Positions 1 to 8,677 of a stretch of DNA of 64,000 nt are shown here, one piece after another. A program made the position numbers and the translations under genes. Source of the stretch: Deltaproteobacteria bacterium. GTDB taxonomy: Bacteria; UBA10199; JACPAL01; GCA-016699445. The notes under the pieces are model-generated. The model was not told the DNA's origin, did no database searches, and saw only the letters and a program-made list of their open reading frames with translations. Within the stretch, counting starts at the first letter, position 1. Each line of letters starts with the position of its first letter. The stretch is taken from NCBI GenBank assembly GCA_016699445.1, contig CP064976.1, forward strand, positions 186,001 to 250,000. The letters run 5' to 3'.

Positions 1-13
1 CGTTTCGAGTATT

Positions 14-390
14 TTAATTTTTAAGGAATCTTTTTCGGACATAAGTTTCGATATAAAGAAGAACACCACCCATGCTGCCACCCAGACCATCCATCATCAG
101 ATCACCAAATTCGGGAGAGCGCTGAGGGACAAACGACTGATGAAATTCATCACTCAAACCATAAAGCAAAGATCCCACTAGGCCCCACAAAATAATTTTT
201 CTCAAATGCCTTTGATGCTGAAATGGAGCCAGTGCACGAGCGAAGAAAAAGCCAAAACCAGAATACAAAATAAAATGACCAATTTTGTCGATAAAAGGAA
301 ATTTAGGAAGTGAAATATCCGACTGACTAGAAAGATGAAAAATAAAAGCCGCATAACAAACTGCGGGCAACCAATAAAACAGGACGACAT
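14..390 (-). CDS. VanZ-like small membrane protein (start frameshifted)
   Basis: Small integral membrane protein of the VanZ-like family, function unknown in most bacteria. About 125 residues with four hydrophobic segments and the family's conserved charged pieces: a DKIGHF motif after the first loop and DEFHQSFVPQR followed by D(L/M)MMDGLGG near the C-terminus. The natural start is probably the ATG at 390, which overlaps the stop of the nuclease gene as TAATG. Reading from that ATG leaves the VanZ frame within a few codons; one extra C in the CC run near 380 would restore it and give an N-terminus MSSLFYWLPAV. As written, the VanZ frame is open upstream into the nuclease, a false fusion. Family call is solid, the start is inferred. 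Confidence 0.75.
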
Positions 391-909
391 TACATTTTAT
401 ATTTTCCAAAATCCTCAGTGTTAAGTCCTTCGAGGAATTCTGCCCACTTTTGTTGATCACCCTTTTCTCCGTCTTTTGTGGGATGGTCATATCGACTTGA
501 CGTGATTTCTCAATGACTTTCTTATCCACAAAAATCGGTGCCGATGTCCTCAAAGCCATAGCGATCGCATCTGAAGGTCGCGAATCTACCACAAACTCCC
601 CACCTTTGCCGATTTTAGCATTGGAGGATTTTAAAAAGATGCGCGCATAAAAGTATTGTCACATAAATCATTCACTTCAACACGCTCCACCTGCACACCC
701 AAAGTCTGAAGAATATTTTTCATCAAATCATGAGTCATGGGTCGTGTGAGCTGAATTTTTTCCAACTCAGTGGCAATCGATGACGCTTCAATCAAACCAA
801 TCCAGATCGGAAGAGCACTCTTCTCTTCCATATCCTTCAGAATAATAATGGGCATGTTGGTAAAAGGATCGATCGTCAAACCTGTCACTTTCATTTCGAT
901 TAAGTTCAT
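390..909 (-). CDS. Bifunctional nuclease family protein (DUF151), two frameshifts
   Basis: Bifunctional nuclease-domain (DUF151) protein, a family that acts on DNA and RNA in the few studied cases. The N-terminal third begins MNLIEMKVTGLTIDP and includes LPIWIGLIEASSIA. The central signature VDSRPSDAIAMALRT and APIFV lies in a second frame, and the C-terminus WAEFLEGLNTEDFGKYKM in a third. Adding one T near 647 joins the first two pieces through NTFYARIFLKSS, and a one-base shift near 480 joins the last two; the result is about 173 residues, close to family length. Its ATG overlaps the miaB stop as ATGA, so it is probably translationally coupled to miaB. The breaks look like homopolymer errors rather than decay, because every segment keeps its conserved residues. 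Confidence 0.8.
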
Positions 910-2037
910 AAGATCCTTCCTTTTAATAAAAATGCTGTAGCTTCTGTGACTTCGGTTTTGACTATAGCACCAACTAAAGAAGCGTCTCCAGGGAAATTCA
1001 TCAAGATCCCCTGCGCAGTGCGTCCAAAAACTCCCGAGTTGTGACTTTCCATCGCTTCATTTTCAACCAACACCTCTTCTACTTTACCGACACGTGATTG
1101 ATTCACTTCAAATGAAATTTCTTTTGAAGATCTTGTAAAATTTTAAACGCATTTTTTTTACATCATGAGGGACGTCATCTTTAAAAGTCATCGCTTCTGT
1201 ATTTGGGCGTGGTGAAAATGAAAAAGAAAAACTATTATAATATTTCACTTCTCGAATGAGACTTAAGGTCGCTTCAAAATCCTTATCGGTCTCTCCCGGA
1301 AATCCCACAATGATGTCTGTTGAAATAGCAATATCCGGACACACTTTTCGAATAGCATCGACGCGTTTCAAATAAGTCTCGCGTGTATAGGAGCGTCGCA
1401 TGAGTTTGAGCAAACGATTCGATCCCGACTGAACGGGCAAATGAATTTGAGGACAGAGCTTGGTGTTGATCGCATATTCTTCAATCAATCCCTTTGAGAG
1501 ATCTTTAGGGTGCGGGCTGGTATAACGAAGGCGTTTGATGTTTGTCTCATCATCAATTTGTCACACATAAGCTTTAAAACTTTGAGTAGAAACATCCTGA
1601 GGCAAAATCGATGTGGGAAATTCATAGTCTTCCAAGTCATAAAATTCTGTCCGCACACTTCGTTGCTTCTTTTCTTCCGCATCGCGCACAAGCTGAGGCA
1701 GAGCACTCACATGATCAGGTCCAATCGCAATATCCACATAAGGAAAATTTTTCAGAATATAGTCACCATCATGAGAGGCCACACAACCAGTCACGGCAAT
1801 AATCGGCTTTTGCGCACTATCCTTGAGCGCCATCTTTCCCTTCTTCGCTGTCCCAATGGCTGACATCGCTTTATGGTAAGGTTTTTCCCGAATACTACAC
1901 GTGTTGATCACAATAATATCGGCATCTTTGAGAGTATCAGCCTTGGCATAACCATCCATGCGCAAAAGAGCTTCCATCTTTTGAGAATCATGATCGTTCA
2001 TCTGACAACCAAATGTCTGAATAAAAAATTTGCGCAT
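906..2037 (-). CDS. miaB: tRNA-2-methylthio-N6-dimethylallyladenosine synthase MiaB, internally deleted and frameshifted
   Basis: MiaB methylthiolates i6A37 in tRNAs reading UNN codons. Present are the N-terminal UPF0004 domain (start MRKFFIQTFGCQMND, then NTCSIREKP and VTGCVAS, giving its three cluster cysteines), the radical-SAM core from IKRLRYTSPHP through LHLPVQSGS-like and DIIVGFPGET motifs, and the C-terminal TRAM domain (RVGKVEEVLVE to LLKGRIL). Missing is the CxxxCxxC loop that binds the catalytic cluster: sequence jumps from FKAYV at 1564, through an in-frame TGA at 1561-1563, straight to QIDDETNIKRLRY. By comparison with known MiaB about 70 residues (about 210-220 bases) are absent. 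Two further one-base losses in A runs near 1141 and 1127 split off the TRAM domain. As written it could not be functional. Confidence 0.85.
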
Positions 2038-2046
2038 ATTAAAGTG

Positions 2047-2265
2047 CTATTCAAAAACTTTTCGAGGCAATTGTGATTGTCGAATAATAGATTGAAGAGT
2101 GCCTATCTTGATTTCGGAATGATTTGGGACTGGAACCGTAATCGTGGAACCAGCAACCTTCTTCTGCATAATAATGTGACTTCCTTTTTGCCGAACGGAA
2201 ATAAAATCATGTTTTGTCAAAATCTTACAAACATCTTTGCCAGATAAAATTTTCAACTTAGGCAA
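2047..2265 (-). CDS. hicA: HicA-type mRNA interferase toxin
   Basis: 72-residue toxin of the HicA/YcfA family, a double-stranded-RNA-binding-fold mRNA endonuclease. The family pattern is clear: an N-terminal LSGKDVCKIL, then FISVRQKGSHIIMQK with the catalytic histidine in the GSH motif, and TVPVPNHSEIKIGTL. It overlaps the end of hicB by eight bases and lies nine bases upstream of miaB, so it may be read into miaB. Antitoxin-first order (hicB then hicA) is the less common arrangement but occurs widely. Intact, with no sign of decay. Confidence 0.85.
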   Translation of the reverse strand: MPKLKILSGKDVCKILTKHDFISVRQKGSHIIMQKKVAGSTITVPVPNHSEIKIGTLQSIIRQSQLPRKVFE

Positions 2266-2485
2266 CTTGAACCTCTAACGGAGTTATATACACATCGGTA
2301 TGAAGTCGTTGGCGAATTTCTTTTTTGCTAGCTGTTTCAAAAAACAACTCAACCGCCTCAACTAGATTCTCTCTAGCCTCTTCAACCGAATCTCCCTGAC
2401 TTGCGATATCTAGTTCTGGACATAGAGACACATACCCAGAACCTTCTTTTTCAATGATAGCTGTCAAATGTTTTGTATTTTTCAT
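2258..2485 (-). CDS. hicB: HicB-type antitoxin
   Basis: About 75-residue antitoxin of the HicB family, which binds and neutralises HicA. The partial RNase H-like fold is recognisable: LTAIIEKEGSGYVSLCPELDIASQGDSVEEA, followed by an amphipathic helix ENLVEAVELFFETA. I chose the ATG at 2485 (MKNTKHLTAI) because the open frame extends only five codons further, and the family starts here. No separate C-terminal HTH/ribbon-helix-helix domain is visible, so autoregulation through DNA binding is uncertain. The pair sits between miaB and the large secreted-protein gene, a typical site for a mobile TA insertion. Confidence 0.85.
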   Translation of the reverse strand: MKNTKHLTAIIEKEGSGYVSLCPELDIASQGDSVEEARENLVEAVELFFETASKKEIRQRLHTDVYITPLEVQVA

Positions 2486-2529
2486 AATAACCTCTTCCAT
2501 TCATCATGCCCGGGCGCGATAAGGGGTTC

Positions 2530-2567
2530 AACAAAAAACAAAGGGCACCTGGTTTCCCAGATGCCCT
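2530..2567 (-). terminator. Intrinsic terminator of the secreted-protein gene
   Basis: On the minus strand an 11-bp stem AGGGCATCTGG / CCAGGTGCCCT closes a GAAA loop with one G-U pair, and is followed by a T-rich run (TTTGTTTTTTGTTG). It lies 26 bases after the stop of the DUF4215 protein and just before hicB, so it separates the two transcription units. Confidence 0.85.
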
Positions 2568-2593
2568 GTTTTGAATGATTTATGTAGTCACTT

Positions 2594-5500
2594 CTATAAG
2601 ACCGCTGCCAGAGAACAACCACCACTACTGCCACTACTAGACGTATCACCAGATCCAGGAGTTGGGGTTGCTCCACTACCACCGGTTCCTACAGAACCAG
2701 AAATACCACCACCGGCACCTTCGGGACCACCGAGATCTCCTCCAGATCCCGAAGTAGCGCCGCCCGAGCCTGCTGTAGGATCGGCACTTCCACCAGTACC
2801 TACATCACCGCCTCCAGAACCACCAGTGCTTGAAACACCACTACCCGAGCTACCTCCAGTTGCTGTTGAACCATCACCTCCTGATCCACCTGAAGATGAG
2901 CCTGAAAAAATTTCCCCGGAACCTGGAGTGACTAGGACTGTTGCTACATATGTGGTAATTGGAGTAAAGTTTCCTAAAGTTTCTCTAGCTGATACCTCAT
3001 ACCTCCCAGGAGAAACATCTCGACCCACCCTAAAAGTTAGAGGATAGCCAGCGTCATCAGGTAATATAAGATCTTCAAAGGTAATCGATGCCGCAGGCCT
3101 TACAGAAGACAACGTCATAAGTGCAGGAATAGAAGTAGAAATACTATTACTTCTTACTGCACTATAGAGTACGGACCCAGATCCACCTTGAGGAATTGAA
3201 ACTTCAGCACTCGGACTCGAAATATCAATATTAAAAAATTCAGTCTGACAGACAGAATTACAGCCATCCGTATCGTTCAAGTTACCATCGTCACATTGTT
3301 CACTATCTAATTTTATGCTATCCCCGCAAACATTTGAGGAAGGAGGTGCAACAACAGTTAGTAGTAAGGGAGCTGTCGCGGTCAAAGTAGGACTTAAAAC
3401 TGCATCTATATATAAATCATAAATCCCTGGAGTTACAGATAGTGGGATATTGATTGTAAAAATACCCGAATCTATTGTTGGAGATATAGGAACCGTCGAT
3501 AATGGAGGCACCGAATAAGATGGGGCAACTTGTATTTCACCGGAAGTCAAAGTCCTTCTAACCCTAATAGGTACGGCATCAGAAAAACCATTTCTAGTAA
3601 TAGAATAGTTCATAAGAATATCACTGCCTGCAACTACGCTTATCCTTGGAAATCCAATGGTAAAATCAAGAAACTCCTCTTGGCACGAACTACTACAACC
3701 ATCCAATGAAGCTGTATTTCCATCATCACATGTTTCAGGAAAAAGCGTTTCATTATTGCCGCAAATTGGAGCTGTCACTATTACATTGATCGTCCGGTCA
3801 ACACTCAATGAGTCGCTCACGCGAGCTCGAATAGTTACAGGATAGGTGCCTGGCGCTACACTCGGTGCAATATTAAAGGTTATATTTGCTGTAGTTGTAA
3901 CTGGTGTGGTTGATGCAAACCCTAAGTCATCTATTGTGAGAGCATTTGCAGTAATCCCAACAGGAGTTAACGATCCAAGAGTAATGGGGACTGAATTTGA
4001 AAGTCCATTTCTAGATACATTGATCGATGATCGGCCTACGCTGCCGGATTGAATAGTGATAGACGGACTAGTCAATGTTAAATCCAAAACTTCTCTCCGA
4101 CACTCGCTGTTACAACCATCTAATGAAGTAGTATTTCTATCATCACACGTTTCAGGCGAATCGGTCCTGCCATCTCCACATATAGGAGCACCTCCGCACG
4201 CAGGTGTTCCTATACCGTTAGGGGTTGAAGTCATAGGAATACGAATAACAGGATTTGTAGAGCTGGATTGAAGATTCAGATAATCTGAAAGAATAATACA
4301 ATCGCTTGGAAACGTTGGATGAACAATAACATTACATGACTCACCTGATCTCAGATAAGGATTGGTCGCACAAGTACCTGATACTTGAAAAGGGCTTGTG
4401 GAACCTTCTGAAGCACTAACAGATCGAAGATTCATGATATCAGGGCCATCATTGAAAATATTGAAGTGCTGATCTGGGCTGGATTCGGTAAAACTCATAG
4501 ATGAAACTACCGGCTCCATGCGTATCCTGGATGATGTTTCATAAGCCCCAATATCAGGATGTAAGCCATCTCGAAGTGAACCTCGTTGATCCAATAAAAA
4601 TATTAATTCGAAAAATCCTGTAGGGCTTACACCATCAAAAAAAGGCTGATAAGTTGTTAGGTCAACACCATCAATGGCTTCAGAACCGAAATCTAAGCGA
4701 TGAGTTTGAGAGCTTCCACCATTATATGACAAAGCCGCCAAATGAGGCTCACCATTCCTAAATCCAGTACAAGTTGTATCATTTGAAAGATTATTTGATG
4801 ACAAACTCAGCGTCCCTGAACAATTTGGAAGAGCTGCATGACTTAAAGCTACTGTCTGGCTGTTAGAAACTATTGAGTTTCTAACATTCACAGTCCCACC
4901 AGAATTATTAAGCCCTATTCCACTACCCGTCGTAAAAGATCGATTAAAAGCTATTGTTGAATGACTGATGTATGCGACAGCATTACTTTCATTATGTATA
5001 CCAGCACCAACGCCATTGGTTTGAAAGGTATTATTACTCACAGTTACATTTGCCAAAAACAGCTGACCATAATTTGCATTCAGAATTCCTCCACCTCTCG
5101 AGCCGGGAGAAGTAAGAAAATCTCCATTACTAATAGTAGAATTAGTAATGATAGCGTATCCTCTGGAGAGGAGAATAGCTTCCTTGACCTGTATTCAGTA
5201 TCCCACCGCCTGCTAAGGTTGTAGCCGTTGAATTATTATTCTGAACCACAGATTGGTCCATACGCAAATACCCTTCATTACATATCCCAGTACCATTACT
5301 TAACGACCCAGAAGACCTATTATCAGTTACCCAAACATGATTTAAAGTTAGTCGAGCATCCGTCTGAATGCTAATTCCAGCACCCTTATACTGTGAGAAC
5401 AGCGAGCCCATATCTGGCGAATAAGCCAGATACCCACCCCTAATCCTTAAATTGCTAAGGGTCACATCTGAATTACTAGAAATTAAAACAACCCTAAATC

Positions 5501-5819
5501 CCAAGCCATCTTGCATTTGAATCACAGTATTATCTGGCCTATCACCATTAACAACTACCCTACTATTAGAGGGGTTTCTAAAAACAAGGGAAGTATTAAT
5601 GGTATAGACTTCTGCTGATAAATTAATCGTCAAAGTATCATTAGCCACTATGGCATTGGCTCTTCTCATAGCTTCTTGCAAAGAGCATCGAGCACTGGAG
5701 GAACAAGCTGTGCCGCTCCCAGCAGAGTTTACATAGAGAGTATAATCATTTGCTTTTGCTTTCTGCGTAGTGAGAAAAAAACTCAGTGTTAAAAACAAGA
5801 TAATATTTCTTTTTATCAT
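2594..5819 (-). CDS. Secreted beta-helix protein with three DUF4215 cysteine repeats and Gly/Ser tail (one frameshift)
   Basis: Large exported protein of about 1,075 residues in two frames. It starts with a signal peptide (MIKRNIILFLTLSFFLTTQKAKA) behind an AAGGAG ribosome site. Residues about 25-370 form a right-handed beta-helix domain of the choice-of-anchor Q type (CSLQEAMRRANA near the start, repeated SN/NN turns, then GGSSQTHRLDFGSEAIDG and DQRG near the end). A beta-sandwich with CSGTL/CATN cysteines follows. Three DUF4215 (myxobacterial cysteine-rich) repeats come next, each with a CGD/CGN...E(T/Q)CDDxN...DGCxxxC pattern and each followed by a beta-sandwich of about 100 residues. The last 110 residues are almost only Gly, Ser, Thr, Pro and end GGCSLAAVL. 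The frame changes near 5160, where one base would join GGGILNTGQGS to YAIITNST. Probably surface-exposed; ligand unknown. Confidence 0.75.
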
Positions 5820-6024
5820 AACTATTATAACTCCTTTTTTAATTTAACTCCCACACACCAATCCAAATACCCGGAACGATTAGTTTAAGTGATACTTGAG
5901 CCAATAGTCTAAGTGAGTTGAGTAAAGTGGAAGAGAAAGTGTTTGCAGAGGAGAAAACAGGTGTGGAAATTTTGAGGGGTTTACGGTTAAAGTGCTTTCG
6001 TGCTGTTATCTAAATAAGGACTTC

Positions 6025-6240
6025 TTAGTAAGCATGCATCACTAATTTTTCAGATTTCATATCCAAATCTCTAACAATATCCTGAATCATCTCAACCCCA
6101 TCAGCTTCAAAAGATGCCTCTCCACACTGACCACAAACATACGCAGGCACCTGGTCCAAAACAAGATGGTACCCTTTTCTATTCACAACATACGTAGTCG
6201 TTCCTTTTTTCATATTTCCCTTACAATAAAAGCATTCCAT
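6025..6240 (-). CDS. YgiT/MqsA-type zinc-finger antitoxin
   Basis: 71-residue protein matching the YgiT-type zinc-finger family, the N-terminal zinc domain of MqsA-like antitoxins. Two CxxC pairs (CFYC near the start, CGQC at about residue 38) give the zinc site, and a short C-terminal helix (EADGVEMIQDIVRDLD) follows. There is no HTH domain, as is usual for the short form that partners DUF4258 toxins. The ATG at 6240 is preceded by an AGAGGTGA ribosome site that overlaps the end of the DUF4258-like coding sequence, supporting a two-gene toxin-antitoxin unit. Confidence 0.7.
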   Translation of the reverse strand: MECFYCKGNMKKGTTTYVVNRKGYHLVLDQVPAYVCGQCGEASFEADGVEMIQDIVRDLDMKSEKLVMHAY

Positions 6241-6688
6241 GGAGTCACCTCTTTCTTTTTGTAATAGTTCATCCCATTGTTTTGAATCGGGGCAATAGGT
6301 TGTAATCACAAATAAATACTCTTCTTTGGCGCACAAACGACATGCAACACTCGTGCATCTCTTGTCTTTCCAAAAACCAAACAACTTTGAAGCAGTTTTT
6401 CCTGGGTAAGCTTTTCAGCAAGCCAAATTTTAATCAGAGCCTGATAGGTACTTATAATTCGTACTTTTTCATTTCTAATCGTATAAACAATCGCCAATAA
6501 TCGGCCTTGATGACTGCTTCCTAAGAGAGCTTTTCGTGGTTCTTTTTGAGAATGCCTTACATCATCAAATTTTACGGATATATTATAAAAACACTCCATA
6601 ACTTCCTCACAAGAAACTTCATGAGAAACCCATCAACCCCATTTCACCCAATGCCATGGATTAACAGTAATATTTTTTTTAAAAGCAT
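6241..6688 (-). pseudogene. Decayed or mis-assembled BrnT-like and DUF4258-like toxin genes
   Basis: Two toxin families seem to be spliced together here. From 6688 down, sequence resembling BrnT appears: VNPWHWVKW, then EVSCEEVMECFYN, RHSQKEPRKALLG, GRLLAIVYT, VRIISTYQA. At about 6425 it changes to the second half of a DUF4258 protein: QSCLVFGKTRDARVLHV and, in another frame, LFVITTYCPDSKQWDELL. The BrnT frame is reached from an ATG at 6688 only if one A is added to the run at 6673-6680, and it holds an in-frame TGA at 6633-6635. Another shift lies near 6315. The end of BrnT and the start of DUF4258 are both missing, so this is either a genuine remnant or another deletion junction of the kind seen in miaB and proS/pyrF. 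Confidence 0.55.
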
Positions 6689-6835
6689 ATTGATATCATC
6701 GATTTGTCCAAATCACTTTTCAATAGCTATTTAGACATTAGAATAATTTAGGACATAGAAATTACTTGAGAATTTGCAAATTTCCCTACCCTTCAAGTCG
6801 AAAGTTTAAATTTGATTATCATGATTAAATAAAAT

Positions 6836-7997
6836 ATGGTTTACTTAATCATGTATAAACGTTTACAAAACATGTTGGGCAGCGAGGGGGAAACCTGCTT
6901 TTTGTGGGGAGCTCGTCAAACGGGAAAAAGCTCTTTACTCAAAAATCTTTTTCCAAAATCACAGTATTACGACTTCCTGCTTTCAGATGAGTTTGATAGG
7001 TTCAATAAAAGACCATCCTTATTGCGTGAAGAGATGAATGCTGTTTCTATTTCTCCATACCCTATTATTATCGACGAAGTTCAGAGGGTGCCCGAAATCC
7101 TTAACGAAATTCAATGGCTCATTGTCAATAAACATATCCCATTCATTCTCTGCGGATCAAACGCTCGAAAACTCAAACATGGAGGAGGAAATCTCCTAGG
7201 AGGAAGAGCTCTGCGCTATGAGCTTCACCCTCTTGTCTGGAAAGAGATTCCTGATTTCGATCTCATACGAGCTTTAAATCATGGACTTCTCCCACGGCAT
7301 TATCTCGCTTCAACTCCACTGCCAAAAAATTCAAGCTTATGTGGGAGATTATTTAAAGGAAGAAATTGCAGGTGAAGCCATGACAAGAAACATTCCAGCC
7401 TTTGGAAGGTTTTTGGAAGTTGCTTCTTTTAGTAATGGCCAGATCGTCAATTATCAAAACATCGCCAGCGAATGTGGTGTTAGCGCCCCTACTGTAAAAG
7501 AATATTTTCAAATTTTGGAAGATACACTGATTGCCAAATCAATTCCCTCTTACAGAAAAAAAGCTAAGCGAGAAACAATTCTGACTTCGAAATTTTACTT
7601 TTTCGATGTGGGCATTGCTAATTTCCTTATCAAAAGAGGAAAAGTTCAACCCAAAGGGGAAAGTTTTGGTTATGCATTTGAACATTTTATTTTTCAGGAA
7701 CTCATAGCTCACACTCATTATTCAAGACTCTTTTATCCCATTTCCTATTGGCGCACTCGCTCACAGATGGAGGTTGATTTCATTCTTGGTGAAGCTGAGG
7801 TCGCTATTGAAATAAAAGGAAAGGAAGGTATTGAAAGCCGTCACATTGCTCACTTGAAAGCCTTTCAAGAAGAATTCAAACCAAAAAAATCAATTGTAGT
7901 CTGCCTTGAGAAACGCCCTCGGATTCAAGATGGTGTTGAAATTCTTCCTTGGGAGATTTTTCTTGAAAGATTGTGGAACGGTGAAATTATTACGTAA
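6836..7997 (+). CDS. AAA-family ATPase with DUF4143 domain (one frameshift)
   Basis: ATP-binding protein of the AAA_14/DUF4143 group, about 385 residues when joined. The N-terminal half has Walker A GARQTGKSS, Walker B PIIIDEVQRVPEI and a sensor-like ILCGSNARKL. The C-terminal half has the DUF4143 helices (YVGDYLKEEI, an HTH-like segment VNYQNIASECGVSAPTVKEYF) and a PD-(D/E)XK-like core EVDFILG...VAIEIKGKEG. The frame shifts once near 7315 in an A run (LPKK joined to IQAYVGDYL). It is the only gene on the plus strand in the first 12 kb and has its own AT-rich upstream region. The cellular role of this family is not established; it is common in accessory regions. Confidence 0.8.
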
Positions 7998-8002
7998 GAA
8001 GT

Positions 8003-8371
8003 TTAAAAATCCTTATCAAGCTTAATACGCGACATGATCTTGTCCATGCTTTCGTCGTCTTGGAAACCAAACGTCATGACACCTTCGTCAAATTCGGATT
8101 CAAAGCCACCGCCGTCGCTGTTTTGTTGAGCACCTGTTGCCGCTCCTAAGTCGCCACTGCCTGTGCGGATTTCACGGCGGATGACATCCACGTATTTGTC
8201 CGGGCTTTTTTTGCAAATGCCTTCGACATATTTATTGAGTTTATCAGCAGCTTTTTTTTGATTGTCTTCTTTGATCTGTTTCCAGTTTTTTAAATAATGA
8301 AGTCGACAATGACCATGTGTGGTTTGAACATTCTGACAACCAGATTCCATACAGATTTTGATTTTCGCCAT
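8003..8371 (-). CDS. Conserved hypothetical protein with N-terminal Cys/His cluster
   Basis: 122 residues, not recognised with confidence. The N-terminus CMESGCQNVQTTHGHCRLHYL places three cysteines and two histidines as C-x4-C-x9-C-x2-H, which resembles a small zinc knuckle. A helical, lysine-rich middle follows (NWKQIKEDNQKKAADKLNKYVEGI), then a Gly/Ala/Gln-rich linker and an acidic C-terminus (MTFGFQDDESMDKIMSRI). It overlaps nothing and stands 69 bases downstream of the next minus-strand gene. It may be a nucleic-acid-binding regulator, but that rests only on the Cys/His spacing. Confidence 0.6.
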   Translation of the reverse strand: MAKIKICMESGCQNVQTTHGHCRLHYLKNWKQIKEDNQKKAADKLNKYVEGICKKSPDKYVDVIRREIRTGSGDLGAATGAQQNSDGGGFESEFDEGVMTFGFQDDESMDKIMSRIKLDKDF

Positions 8372-8440
8372 GAGGTAATTTGTTGATATGCCTAATTTTT
8401 TTTCTTTTTCAATAAACTTTTTATGACGCGATGAGCAAAA

Positions 8441-8677
8441 TCACTTCTGAGCATTCTTCATCGCTTCATCAAACAAGGCTTTTTTTCGTATACTCTCGGC
8501 ACGTTCTTTTTCAATTTCTTCGCGCAGAGAATCCGACAACACTTCCTTGGTTTTCTTTTTCAAATATTTATTTTCCCAACGCCGGTAATAAACAGGAATC
8601 CCAAATACAGCGATCAACAAAATCGTAAAAGCTACAATCTCAGTAGTGCCCAACCTTAACCCGTCCATTCCATTCAT
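8441..8677 (-). CDS. Small single-span membrane protein of unknown function
   Basis: 78 residues: a short polar N-terminus, one transmembrane helix (IVAFTILLIAVFGIPVYY) and a long, highly charged cytoplasmic helix rich in Lys, Glu and Arg that could form a coiled coil. Its ATG overlaps the stop of glnD as ATGA, so it is probably co-translated with glnD. No homologous family recognised. Confidence 0.6.
   Translation of the reverse strand: MNGMDGLRLGTTEIVAFTILLIAVFGIPVYYRRWENKYLKKKTKEVLSDSLREEIEKERAESIRKKALFDEAMKNAQK

Noticed and set aside
14..592. Natural fusion of a nuclease domain to a VanZ protein
   Set aside because: The nuclease's proper C-terminus (LNTEDFGKYKM-stop) and an overlapping VanZ ATG exist in other frames, so the fusion arises from lost bases.
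2571..3047. Plus-strand proline-rich frame of 158 codons
   Set aside because: It is the mirror of the Gly/Ser-rich tail of the secreted protein; low-complexity GGx codons read as CCx on the other strand. No ribosome site.
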